Of a stretch of DNA of 64,000 nt, positions 46,430 through 58,225 are shown one piece after another (the first letter of the stretch is position 1; each line of letters starts with the position of its first letter). Under the pieces are notes generated by a model, which worked only from the letters and a program-made list of their open reading frames with translations, searched no databases and was not told the DNA's origin. The DNA is from Hydnum rufescens UP504 (lineage: Eukaryota > Basidiomycota > Agaricomycetes > Cantharellales > Hydnaceae). The stretch lies in contig MU128934.1 of NCBI GenBank assembly GCA_014904985.1, forward strand, positions 215,055-279,054, in the 5' to 3' direction. Made by a program: the position numbers and the translations under genes.

Positions 46430-47284
46430 ATGGCCAGGATATGGCACCTTGTGATGGCCGAGGTCTTTGGGATTGGACCCGCTCAGAAGGCCAAAAACGA
46501 GCGTCTCGCCACACTGGCGGAGAAGTACCTGATGATGCTTGCCAACAACGGCAACCTTGTGAGCATCTATTGACTCTGATTGACAGAAATTGTTTGATGC
46601 CGTGTCTGTAGATTGAATTTATTGTCGAAGAGGACGTACCTATGGCTTTCTCCAGAATGATGGAGGGCTCTGTGCCCGTGGGTATCTCATGCCACTTTTT
46701 CTCAAGTCGACGGGGGTGAATGGATTGACAGATTGACATAGGTCGACACCAATGCTCTTGCTCCGGCGAGAGTAAACCCAAAACCAAAAGAGGCGGTCGC
46801 CAACAGGGGGCGAGCGCCTCGTCGGTCCGCGGATCTCGCCGGCGCGCGAGCCTCGGGGACTGGTCAGCAAATAGTGAAGGACTTGGCTGTGTGCCTCACA
46901 TTTGAGGCGAACTTGTGCTTATTGGATCGGATCGAGTGCAGTGCCTGCTGTGCGAAGCGAATCTTTCGACTGAAGATCCGTGACCTCTGCAAGGTCCTAC
47001 CCTCCCTCTTGTCTGAGAGGATATCGTCTGTTCTTGGAGTACGGCTGGATGCCCAGTTACTCGAGAACCTTTGCCAGCAGATCTCCTGGCATCACCGCCT
47101 TATCAGAGGTTCGCATTGGCCCGAACGATGGGAACATCTGAAGCCAAATGGGCGGAGCTCGCAGTTTCAGGAGATCCACATGGCAAAGGGCCTACAGATG
47201 GTTGTGGGCTGGAACGAATGGCACCGGTGGATGGAGAAGGGTGCGAGATTGGCGAGGACACGATTCCCAGCTGAAAGTGTGTGA
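46430..47284 (+). CDS. Uncharacterised protein, 3' part secure
   Basis: ATG 46430 opens MARIWHLVMAEVFGIGPAQK, followed by ERLATLAEKYLMMLANNGNL and a donor (GTGAGC). The next exon reads IEFIVEEDVPMAFSRMMEGS, and after a further intron VNPKPKEAVANRGRAPRR leads into a long exon: CLTFEANLCLLDRIECSACC, then IRDLCKVLPSLLSERISSVL and QISWHHRLIRGSHWPERWEH, stop at 47284. The pieces are frame-consistent and helical. A cluster of cysteines (CSACC) might bind metal. No family recognised; upstream exons may exist. Confidence 0.5.
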
Positions 47285-49198
47285 GATGTGAGTGCTGCTC
47301 CAACTTTAGTGTTGTGCACAACTGGCCGACCATACATGTCTTATAACTAGATGATTTGCATTCCGACGGTTTCCTAATCGCATATATCCTCAGATTTTGA
47401 CTACCCCCTCCACTTCGAGTACACATATATTCTGGTTGCTATCGCAGATGGTCTCCCCGTTGCACTATCTCCTTGCCTGCGTCCCTTTTGGAAATTTGGT
47501 TTGGTTTTATTACCTCCGGTTTATCTCCGCCGTGTCCGTATTAGTGCTCATCCTATTATTTTTCCCTGTGGTACTATGGCCGCCGTTTCTCGTTGAACTG
47601 CCGAAGTGGACAATATAGGGTTCTAATATAGATGAAGGTGTGGCGTTTGAAGTATCATACCTATGGAGTGAAATCAAGGCCTGTACATACCGGCCGCCAG
47701 TAAACGAGGGAGATTGATATCAAAACTATTCAGTAATTGGAAGACATCGCGATCACACCATACGGCCCGCCATGGTTATTCCGCGAACCGGAGACAACGG
47801 TAGGAACGCGGTCAATGGAGTATTATCCTGTTCGGCTCCTGCCATCCATTCTCCCGTCGCCAGTCCGTTTGCAACGATGTCACAGGATGCAGGTAGCCAA
47901 GGTGACGACCGGGAAGAATTGAGATGAGGTCTTCTAAGCTGTAAAATCAGTGACAGAGCAACCCTTCGAAGGGTGTGTACGTGTGGCCATTTAAAGTGCG
48001 CGCTTGGCGATGTAGGAAAGATCGATCCTTGTGCGTCCACTGACGATAGAAAAATAGTTTATACCGCCGGGGTGGTCTCTGGTTAAGCGATGGAAACTCA
48101 CCGTAGAATTAGCCTGAACATTGTACACACCATATACTGCGTACGGTAGGTGTATTCCTTCCCCAGATGCGTATGCCCGAGCTTTCATTGAAAATGCCAA
48201 TTCTTCGCACCTGTCCATCGTTGCAAGGCCAAGCCACCAGCGGAATGTCTGTGTCTCAAGGATTGGGAATTTTTATCCTGGGTCAATTCCGCCCGGGTCA
48301 GTTCCAGCGGGCCAAGTTTAAGACTTATTAGCCGATAATTGTCAGGTGTGAAGAGACGAAAGATGGTGGAAACAAGGAGATCCATCTCATCGTGATTTTT
48401 CCAGGGCCATAAAAACGGCGGCTCGATCATCCCCAACATTCCTACATCGTTTAGCCTAGATCAGGGAGGACAGAATCAACGACGAAATATACACAGCGAT
48501 CTCGAACTCTTGTGTTTACATTGACGAGCTGTACAACACCGGCGTAATCCGCAGGAAAAGGCCGGGAACCGTATTCATTTACTTCCAAGTGCGATGCCTC
48601 TATGATGACTGCGGCGTAGCCAAAAAGAGTGCTCGGACCGTCTACGGCACTCCTGTGAGCAGACGACGGATAGATCTGGGGTCCTTTTCCAACAACGCAG
48701 TGAAATTCTATCCTGCAGTTACCAACTTCCCTCAGACATTTTCGGTGGCTAGATGGTTCCATTCGCCCTGCTCCCGCTCCTCTCGGCCGCACTAATGGGC
48801 GATATATATAACTCCCGGATAACTCTGCGCATTACGAACTTGCAGCGGATATCAGGATCTAAATAATTCACAACTGACACGATGCCTATCTGCCCACGTT
48901 CCCAATCAACCGACAACAATATTCGACGGCCACAGGACAAGCTTTGCAAAGGATCCCTTATAGCGGAATTTGGTTAGATCTGTTTCCAGACCGTCATCAG
49001 TAATTTGCGAAGCTTCCTGAGGCGGGAAAGTCGCGGCCCGATATTTATACTTGATACTTGGCTCAGATGTGGCTGGCTTCGGGCTCAAGCCTGAGTCTTT
49101 GGCAACACTATGTCTGGGTCCCGCGCCATATGTCTTCGGGTGGCCTCTATCCAAATCAGGATTGTTCCATTGCCCCCGCCACTTCCGGCACTCTTGCT
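47285..49198. other. Right part of the centre between the arms
   Basis: No secure gene. A hydrophobic plus-strand frame lies at 47450-47618 (VSAVLVLILLFFP-type). Minus-strand pieces at 48451-48760, 48185-48439 and 47991-48218 (VVQLVNVNTRVRDRCVYFVV; WKNHDEMDLLVSTIFRLFTP) could be exons of one gene, unresolved. A partial end of the GTGTTGCC repeat family (GAGTCTTTGGCAACAC) lies at 49090-49107, just inside the arm C border. Confidence 0.3.
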
Positions 49199-49349
49199 TA
49201 CCAGCGGGGGAAGTCTGCTCATCTGAGTTCCAGAAGACCGATGTCACTCATCTCGGCTCGTCTGGTGACCATAGTGATGCACCTCGTTCAGACTAGTAAA
49301 GAGCTGATGTATCCCTGATCCCTCGATGCCTCTATCGTGGTTAATAGCC

Positions 49350-49755
49350 ATGATGGGTCCTCGGGAGACCGACGTCCTGTCGGACAATAGTACCCCCGAT
49401 CCATACAAGTCTCCCCCGCTGTTTGACGTTTATGCGCACTTGTATGGTTGGATTCGCCTACGGCTCCTAGGGGAAGTTTTCCATGTCGTCTATCCAATTC
49501 TCGCACGCCAGTGAAAGTGTGCGGTCCAGTTTTATGGCCTGGCAGATTTTCTCCTGGATAACCTGTTTTTCCGCTATGACTTTCAAGATGAAATCGATAC
49601 GCTTTCGTCGCCCGCTCACTTGAATCCCAACGGTACATCCTCATATCCTAGGCCTGACAATCTGACGAGATGCTTGTCCCTGTTGGCGTTCTCTTTGCTG
49701 GCTACTCTGTTCGATGGTCCGATTTGGGCTTTAGTCCACGCCTCGAAGAAAGGTT
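49350..49755 (+). CDS. Possible gene in arm C, unknown
   Basis: ATG 49350 opens MMGPRETDVLSDNSTPDPYK and SPPLFDVYAHLYGW. A later frame from about 49530 reads FYGLADFLLDNLFFRYDFQD, EIDTLSSPAHLNPNGTSSYP and LSLLAFSLLATLFDGPIWAL, ending VHASKKG before a possible donor. The join between the two parts was not resolved. The frame is better preserved here than in arm B. No family recognised. Confidence 0.35.
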
Positions 49756-51128
49756 AACTCGCACTTTTTATTTGACTGGTCCACCTTGTTCGTTTCTGCC
49801 TCGCTTCCGCTTGCTATGGACTCTTGGTGCAGACCCTGATTCAGATTGCGATGACGACCATGTGCTCCGAGTTGTCTTTTCCACGATGATCCCGCCGTGC
49901 CACCGTTCTGAGCCCTGATGTTCCCTCAATCGTTCCGTGTCGGCCCCTTTGTTCTTTCCCTGACGCACCATCCGGAATGTTCCCTTGGCCTGGTTCATTT
50001 TCTCTAATACATCAGTACCTTGTCATTTTAGCGTTGCTTGGAGTAATATCTATTCTCGTGAAATCGATGATCTAACTCTATTTCTACGCTCAATTTTCTA
50101 GCTTCGGTCCGTCACTCCCTCCACTTCTATACCCTCATTCTGTCGGAGGGTGCAGTGCACTTGGCTTCCTGTCTCGGGTCGTCGACTTTCTGGCTTTCGG
50201 AGTGTATGGCTGCTATGATCTTCGGCTGATATTGCTTGGGTACGGGTGCTCCACTTGTCCACCAAAGTCTGAGATATGGATGGACAAGATACGGATGCAC
50301 CGAACAATGCGCCTTAAAGAGTTCAAGTCCCCTTTGTTGTGGGAAATGTCAATATGAAGTTTCTCACCGTAAGTTCAGGTTGAGTCAAGAAAGAGCATCG
50401 TACGACCTGAGATCCCGTACAATTAGGGTTACTGAGACACGTCAAACCTCAAATGCGTCATGGAGGTTCTCTGGGACGCTTTGAATCCTCTACCAATTAT
50501 TCTCCCCCGTTTCATCACCTGGCTCTGCGTTACGTCGCCTCGAGTCTAAGGTAGGAATCATTCTTTTAGGTTCGAGATTCTCAAGAGTCTGTACACATGC
50601 ACTTGGGCTTACACGTTGAAAGCGAGCTGATTTGATTGCACCGGTCCCGGTTCATACAATAGGCAATAACGATAGGGGGTCATTTTGCTTTTGTTAAGAT
50701 GGGCGCCTGATTGGTTCTGAGCTGTGTTCTGGTGTCCAACGCAAGTTTGCGGCCACCATTGTCAGTCTTGTTCCACAGCAATTAAAGTACCAGTTTTCTG
50801 GTCGCGCTCATCGTTTTCTGTGGTGATGAGGAGGTCGTCCGGACAGAGCACAAATAAAGCCAATATTGAATTACATTCCAAAGAGAAGGATAGAGATTCG
50901 TCACAAGGGGTGCCTAAGGAGGGAGAAATTTCTCTGCTTGTATGCCATGCCAAGTCGCATCAACAACCAAACCTGAGCCTTAAAAAACTGCTCAGTCATC
51001 GTGTTCAGATTCAGGTCTCATCCCAAACAGAGCTTTGACCTGCAGTAAACCGAACTTTTGGTTTAATAGCCTGACGAGAGTAAGCGCCATAGAAAGCGGA
51101 TTATTAAATAGCATCACAAAGGCAGGTG

Positions 51129-53279
51129 CTATCCAATACGAACCGTCGGGTCTATGTCCCCATTGCATACCACCTCTGTGGTGACATGTATCCTTGTAGC
51201 TGTGAAGCTCTCCTAGGAAAACGGACAAGTAACGGACAAGTCCCGATCAGTGTCAAGTAACATCGAATCATCCCCCTGACGCCACAAAAGGCCACGATAT
51301 ATGCATTGAGACGTACACCTCCATAATCCCCCGTGCTCTGCCGCTTTCTCTTTTTGGGCGCGTAGTTGATTAGTTCAAGGGCGCCTGGGGCAGCAAGCCT
51401 CGTCCGGAGTGTGGTTCGCATGTGTAGACTGCGAGGCCAAACATGAAATTAAGCTGTTCAGCATGGCACGTATAACGAGCCATATTATATGGACGTACTT
51501 GGCGAGCATGCTGATAGAATAGCACGAGCCCATTGCCTAGAACAGGATCAAGGAATTAGTCTTGTATAGAAATATACTCATTCCCGAACGAACAGGAGAC
51601 CGAAAAATCGAGTAACCTACCAAGCCGACAGCAACTACACTAAAATGGAATCCGTATTTGGCAAACTGTCCCCATAATCAGTTCGGTACCAGAATTATCA
51701 TACTGAAAGGCAAAAACAAAATTGCTGAAACGCACCAGCCCAACACCAATACACGAGAGAATGCTAGTGACCAAGCCCGTATTAATGGTGTACAATACCA
51801 TGCGGTTGATTACTGAATTAGTCCTGAGGTACGCAACGACGCGTGAGATCATTAATCAGACGAAAGGACCCATTTAGTACATCATAAAGGCATCAGAATA
51901 CACACTTCTGGAGCCCGTCCGCCGATGTCGCAATAAGAGACACATACAAGTTGCAATCACAACGTCTGCAATTGCCTGAAAGCCACATAATCACACCATA
52001 TACCACGTATCAATGAAGACCAGAGAAAGTGGCCAAAACGCACTTGAATAGTCAGCCATACTTCAACGAGCCACGTGCACTCCTTGACTATGACTTGAAA
52101 TTCCAGTAGTATATTCCTACAACAGTCAGTGAGAGATGCAGCCAAATCAGATCAACGAGTTGTTAGCTGTGGCCTTGTACATAGAGAATATGGGGATGCA
52201 TACGCTTTGACACCGGTTGCTGCAGCAAGCCAGGTCATCCATTTGATCGGAATACAGTAAGTCGCGGACAATCGAGATATGCGAAGATGGCTACTAACTT
52301 GCACCGAACACTAGCACACGAAGAATAAGACAGAAGAAGCACACCGGAAAGCGATGGTAAGCGGCAAAGACTAACCAAACTGAAGCAACACCAGGGCTTC
52401 CTACAAAGTCATAGCTCATGCCTTTCGGACTGACCCAGCGCGACATCAGGGTCACAACGTACCACAAGCACTCCCACATAGAGATTGGAGCTTACTATGG
52501 AAATCGAGGGGAACTATGAATGTGACATTTTCCGGCGAGATGTGGTAAGACCTACTAGAATAGAGACGATACGCGAAGAATGTCTGGACAGTGAATGATG
52601 CGCAGACCTCGAAAGAGGTAGCGCGAAGCTAAGATGAGGGCATCCATAACAAGAGCCGACTCAGTACACACTGCGTGGATTTGATATGTTCCGAATTCCC
52701 TATAAATATTCAATTATTTCATAGGTAGAGGGGGTCGGTAAGGAGAGGACAGGGGACGGCTGTGAGATATCCGATACGCACCATGTTGCCCTCTGCAGTG
52801 CCAAAGGATTATTATAATTTGTGACAAACCACCAATATAAAGACTGGGTAACGCATGCACTGTATAACACGTCAGCAGTTAGCCTCTACAGTTTTTCCCG
52901 ACAACAATTGAAGGGTACAGGAAGAAGATACCAACAGTTTGAAAGCTTCCAAAGTCCTTTAGAATGGAAGATGAGGAATATGCTTTGGAAGGTAAGTGTG
53001 CGAGGCTCACCATAAAAAGCCAACCTGAGAAAGGCATAGATAATGGGTGATAAGTGCACATTTCAAGTGAACATGGAGGGACGTACTGCTAGTTTCAACG
53101 GCCTTTTGTCGTTTGGAAACGCATGATAATAGCTAGCGGTCTGGATAGTGAGGACCCCGAAGCATCTGAAAAATTAGGTGAGCGGGGCCGTGCCCATGGT
53201 TAAGGCTGGAGGAGACTGACACAGCGGCGAGGACGTCACCAATAAATGTGCCACCAAAGGTATTGGAAGGGATAACCAT
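51129..53279 (-). CDS. DUF6534 membrane protein, copy C
   Basis: Closest relative of copy B, in opposite orientation. Start MVIPSNTFGGTFIGDVLAAV (ATG 53279-53277). Readable blocks: LKDFGSFQTV, INRMVLYTINTGLVTSILSC, FGKYGFHFSVVAVG-like, ISMLAK and LELINYAPKKRKRQS. The end RIHVTTEVVCNGDIDPTVRI-G stops at 51129, four codons earlier than copy B. Multi-exon; the same intron positions as B are visible. An 11-nt tandem duplication (AACGGACAAGT) lies in the last intron near 51226-51247. Whether every exon is intact is not proven. Function unknown. Confidence 0.62.
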
Positions 53280-53928
53280 CACTGTCGTACCACGACCCCC
53301 GCGAGCTCTATAGGGCAGCCGGTATCCCCCTGATCCCCCCGAAATCAGTGAATCTGGGATCTTGCCTGTCCGGGGCAAGTGGCACTTAGAGTTATCAATT
53401 AAGCCGCAAATGATATAGATCACATGATTATTATGTAATGATCTTATGAGCCCGAACACAACACCAAGAGGAAAACAGCACCCACATGTGGTAACATAAG
53501 GTGAGCATCAGTCGCGCAAAGGGAGCAGCGAAAGCTGCTCTTTTTGTGCCTTAACATCTTTAGCTAACATGTGTTTTTTTTTTTTGATTCATCTTAGCGA
53601 AAAGTGCTCAAACCCGGCCTACGAACCCCCAAACTACGAACTAGTGTTGCCGCGATTTGGGCTGTCTCGGGCTTAGTTGATTGATTATAAATCATTGACT
53701 TCAACTTCGGTCAGGGGAAAATAAGAACAAACACTCCCGATACTTGTTCATATGGCGGTACTATGCGGGAAATTTTAATACAGTGCTACCTTGCGAGTGC
53801 TATGATGCTGGTCAAATTGCAAGCCGAGTCCGCAGCGGGATGCTATGCCCAACTTTCATACTTTCATCAAATATGAAGCTTAATCTCGCAAATGACGATG
53901 CAGAATGAGTGGAAACAAGCTTGCCATT

Positions 53929-54047
53929 AGGGTGTTTCAAGATAGAGCTCAAATGAACCCAAAAACAGTGTTTTTGAGGCCAACTGAATTGGTTTTGCGT
54001 TGTTTTTGTACCATTTTTGCCTCATTTTTGTTATTGTGAAAGACCCT
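53929..54047. mobile_element. 119-bp MITE in arm C
   Basis: Ends AGGGTGTTTCA and TGAAAGACCCT are inverted copies with one change. ATT flanks both (53926-53928, 54048-54050). Arm B has the empty site (GATGTAAATGGCAAG near 34392), so the insertion followed the duplication. A 3-bp target duplication suggests a PIF/Harbinger-type source. Confidence 0.85.
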
Positions 54048-54116
54048 ATTTACATCGAGCCCCCAAGGCAAATTTCTGCCACCTCTTTATCAGTGAGCTT
54101 AATGCTTAGTCAGCAC

Positions 54117-54990
54117 CTGACCGGTCGTTTGTCACGTGGGCCTCATTTCTCAGAAATGAAGCAAACCTGACAGACGACTGGCAAACTATGTGACTTTATT
54201 TGCCCCAGAAATTTTATTGCCTTGAGGAGAGCTGGAGGAAGTGAACCCCCGTCATCATTTCTCTTAAGCTTCACACATCTATGTAATTAGAACCAAATGC
54301 CTATTTTTTCTCTGTCACTGTCAGGAGGAAATGAAGTAGCCTATGAGCTTGGGTTCTCCTCTGCCCCAATGGGACTGGGAATGATTTAGTGGGTAACATT
54401 GATGATCTCCATTGTCACTCAGATATCAATCATTCAGTTGAGCAACATGAGGATAGGGATTGTGAGAGTTACGGTATTCGCGCGAGAACTCCCCCTGATT
54501 ACTAAGCGGGTGAAGACGAATTCGAGAGATCGACGAGACTTGAGGAACTCAGGTGAATAAGCAGCGGCAGGAAGAGACACTAGAAGTCCTTGATATTTTT
54601 GTGGGACAAAGCCCGTCTTTTATAGTATTTACAGGAGAACAGAAGACACATGAAAATGGGAAAAACCTGAGGTAAAAGATGTCCGAGTGCCAGTGGTGCC
54701 GGCGAGTAAAGATGTAAGAGGTCGCCGGTGAAACCTGGCTGCGAGATCTAAAGCGTAGATTGGCGAATGTACGATTGGCGAGGTCGTCGGCATAGCCTCA
54801 TAGGGGTCGCGCTTGTCTCCGACGTCGCACCCGGTAGCTTCCGTGTCCACTCGCTCCAACAAGGGAAACAGGTCTCCTCAAGGCGATAAATTTCCCTGAC
54901 AAATAAACCAGTCATCTGTCATCAGGTTGGCCTCATTTCTCATTTCTCGGCTGTTTCTCAGAGAAATGAGGCACACATGACAAACGACTC
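54117..54990. mobile_element. Element with complex inverted ends at the arm C border
   Basis: The left end CCGGTCGTTTGTCACGTGGG, then CCTCATTTCTC, is an inverted copy of the right end GAGAAATGAGGCACACATGA, then CAAACGACTCGG. Each end is itself nearly palindromic (about 68 and 85 bp). The 700 bp between hold no gene; a TATA-like CTTTTATAGTAT lies near 54617. It could be one element or two small palindromic copies. Confidence 0.5.
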
Positions 54991-55279
54991 GGTAGTCTGA
55001 TGATCTGCATGATTTGCGGGCCTTAATAAGACTCAGCAATGGAACTTCATATCAAGAGGTGTAGAGCAAAAGCTTCTGAATATGGATAATGAAGAAAGCA
55101 GAGTCTCAATGCAACATCCGAAACGTGGAGCACGCACACCCCGGAGATTGCTCCGCGAAACCCGTCCCAAAAAGACGTATGGAGGGAAAAAAAAAAAAAA
55201 AGTGGTGTCCGAAGCGAGGGCGATAATATGATAAACCATGATGTAAGGTCCGAAAATCCCCACCAATAATTGGATTTGA

Positions 55280-56878
55280 TTAACGATCGCTGGGCTCAGG
55301 GTGTTCTTCCGGAAGCATCCCAGGTCGTGCAAGGATGAATCCAAGACGATGTTGATTAGCCCCCTCTGTAGCACGGATCTACATCGCATAGGGTGTGAAG
55401 AGAGTAAGTAGGTCATTCAGTCACATACGTGCAAAGGAGACGAGATATCGCAGGATCGCATTATAACACTCCCAAAAAGTCTATGAGCAAGGTCGCCAGT
55501 ACTCACGTATATTTCTGCAGCAACCATGTGAATCACGAGCGCGACCCAGATTGCCATTCCAGAATTTACACGTCGCGCAGAGGCCAAATTGATGCGCGCC
55601 TCGCGGGTGGACGCATGGATGGCAACTTGCAGATGGGCAAGATTGTCTCCTGCTTTCTGCGCCGCCAAGCACGAGGGATAGGCGGTGAGGTTACCGCGCG
55701 TGACGAATAATAACTCGTCGCATTTCCATAGCTGGATGAGAAAGTGAGAAGAAGAAATACAATCCAAGTTAGCACAAGCTTACAGCATAATACGAGCCAA
55801 TGTCTGTGACGATCTCGTTGGCGCATAATATAATAAGTCGCAGGGTAATGATAACACCAAGCAGTGCAGAAAATCCTATAGGGAGGGAATCGAGCGTATG
55901 AGGGAATTCTCGTACAGTTAATTGTTGAGATTTTGGAGGGGGGAACGTACGCAACATCCAGTGACGATGCCGGCGAGTATCGCGGACGGTGCGGAGCCCT
56001 TGAACACCAAATGAACTTTGCAAGATCCCAAGACAGTAGAATCCGGCCTGGTCACTAATTTCCCCTCCAAAAGCGTGCCGTGCGACGATCATACCAAACA
56101 AAATGGCCGGGAAGAGGATTAATAGGGATAGGTACCCATTGATACGATGGAATCCAATATAATGCTGGAGAACCGCGTCAGAGATCCCACTTGATGGATA
56201 AGAGGGCGGAGGACCCACCCGTCGGACAGCTGGGACGAATTGCCAAATAACTAGAATACCTCCCACTGTGGAATGATCCCACAATTGGGTTGCTGACGAT
56301 ATACCCATGGGTGTCGATGAGGGACGTACAAAAGCTGAGTACAACATGTGCCGTGAGCAATCCCTTCCATGGTTCCCTCCTGGCCCAAAAGTTTTCGCCT
56401 GGAATGGGAAACGCATAAACTTCGGGCCCATCAGAAACGAGGAGGAAAACGACCTAGGAGTAGCTGGTGACCAAAGTTATTTGGATTAAACGATGGGGTT
56501 CTTGCTGAGGAAAACGCGTGTCTGGGTCAATCCGAATACTTTGATGCACGCATGGCACAAGTACCCAGTACAAATCCTACGAGGGCGCCACCAAAGACGA
56601 TGACTTAAGGGCCAAGGAATAGTTAGCCCAGGCCTTATCTCCCACTAAAAAAAATGGCGAAGAGACCACGGACAAAATAGCAAGCTGAACCTCTCCCTGA
56701 AGCCCAGTATATTGCTAAGGACGAGGTAGGGTGGAAGGCGCTGGATGTCCATTGCCGCCAACAGGGTCCCGCCTTTTTCGAAATCGTTATTGGAGTCTGG
56801 TGTTGGAACGATCCCAGCCGATCGGACGGGGATCGTTTCGTATGGAGACTGGGGAGTGGGAGCGTACAGGGATGACAT
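55280..56878 (-). CDS. DUF2306-like multi-pass membrane protein
   Basis: Fungal membrane protein of the DUF2306 type. Start MSSLYAPTPQSPYETIPVRS, then a hydrophilic stretch and GGALVGFVLGTCAMRAS as first helix. The core reads LWDHSTVGGILVIWQFVPAV, AVLQHYIGFHRINGYLSLLI, LFPAILFGMIVARHAFGGEI, FYCLGILQSSFGVQGLRTVR and DTRRHRHWMLR: the conserved His/Arg blocks of the family. Then FSALLGVIITLRLIILCANE and CDELLFV, followed by NSGMAIWVALVIHMVAAEIY. After an intron the last exon gives IRATEGANQHRLGF and PGMLPEEHPEPSDR with stop at 55280. Five or more introns. Function of the family is unknown; membrane location is expected. Confidence 0.78.
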
Positions 56879-58225
56879 GGCCGAAAGATAACGAGGGAAG
56901 TGGGAGCAGGAAGAGGAAGCCGCGTGCGACTGCCATTATTCGCTTTTCGGTTCAGACTGTAAAGCTGACGTGTGACAAAATGCCTGTGACCAGAACTGTG
57001 GCGCGCACAGCATTAGATCTTCCTCGATTTAGCAAATGGATTCCAAAAGAAACTCTCAAGCCGCTCCAGTCATCCCCAGAGGCATCTTCCACAGCTCTCT
57101 CCAAACAACCGCTTCCGATCCACGAGGAGCACCAGCAGATGATGATGGATATCTCGATATTTAACCTGAAAATACCGGCTGCTCCCGAAGGGCCCAGGGA
57201 TTGTAGAATCACCTGAGATACCACATCCAATATTAACATCATCTGAGAGTCAACACATCTTGATGGGATTCGTATGTTGATTGGTCGAGTCCAACTCGGA
57301 TCTCATCTTCAATCTCCGCGCCGGGGCCTTAATTGGCTCATCTAATTGAATTACTGTAATATCAGCTTCTGAAATCCGTGACGCCAGCTCAGCCTAGCTA
57401 GGCACCAACCTAGCAGCCAGATCTCAATCCGCATCCTTGCAATAATGGGGATAATATTTGTTTGAAGTGTATACCAACATACCCCGCCATCTAAGTCTAT
57501 GCTCGTCCTACTGGAAAGTGGATCTAGGTACGTACTACCGCCGCCCGAGAGCTGAAATCCGTCAGCAAAAAAACCTGGGTTCCCTGCGTTCTTGCGCTCA
57601 CAATCCGAGAACTGGACCTACGTTTCGCCAGAATTTCATCCAACAATCTGTAGACCACGAGCTGATAGAGCTCATGGCTGCGGCTCAGGCTTCGAGTCCA
57701 TTTGATTGATTGCAAAGCATTGAATTGGACCTTGCTTGGAAATCATTCCAGGTCTCTGGAAAGTAGGGCTATCGAGGCTGGACCAGCGAACCGTGATGCA
57801 AAACCAAACCCCGTACGAAGTGGGAGGATTATTAGATAATTGTGCTGGCGACCCCTAGCAAGCAAGTGTGTCCATGAGCACGAGCAGGGGAAGCGCCGGG
57901 CGCTTACAAGCACCGCAATGCACATTCATGATACACACTCAGAGAACTTTTTTACGAATCGGTGCGAAAGGTGACACCACATGCGGCAACATACATTTCC
58001 TCGTGCACGAAATTCTTATCCACTATGAAATACACAACATGCGTGAAAGGTGGACTGTGGAAGTACACTACTGTATATATTGCAAGCTTACCACCATGAT
58101 TTGAAAATCAATATGAAAATGACACCACGAACGCATCACCATCGGCCCACATCCACGGTCTTCTCTGTGATCGGGAATTGTGCGGATCAAGGTTGATGAC
58201 CGAAATGAGGGATGGGCGAGTGGAT
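56879..58225. other. Intergenic region
   Basis: An open plus-strand stretch from ATG 56981 to 57216 (MPVTRTVARTALDLPRFSKW) could be a small gene but has no recognised features. The rest shows only short frames; no repeat seen. Confidence 0.3.

Larger units (their letters stand above)
49199..54116 (-). repeat. Inverted segmental duplication, arm C
   Basis: Reverse-oriented copy of 34324-38935, 4918 bp. Longer than arm B mainly because of the MITE at 53929 and small indels. The copy ends at CAGCAC (54111-54116), right beside a TIR element that arm B lacks. Confidence 0.88.

Noticed and set aside
56731..57216. 161-codon plus-strand frame as a gene
   Set aside because: It overlaps the first exon of the DUF2306-like gene on the other strand, which has family motifs. 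Only the part from 56981 remains possible.
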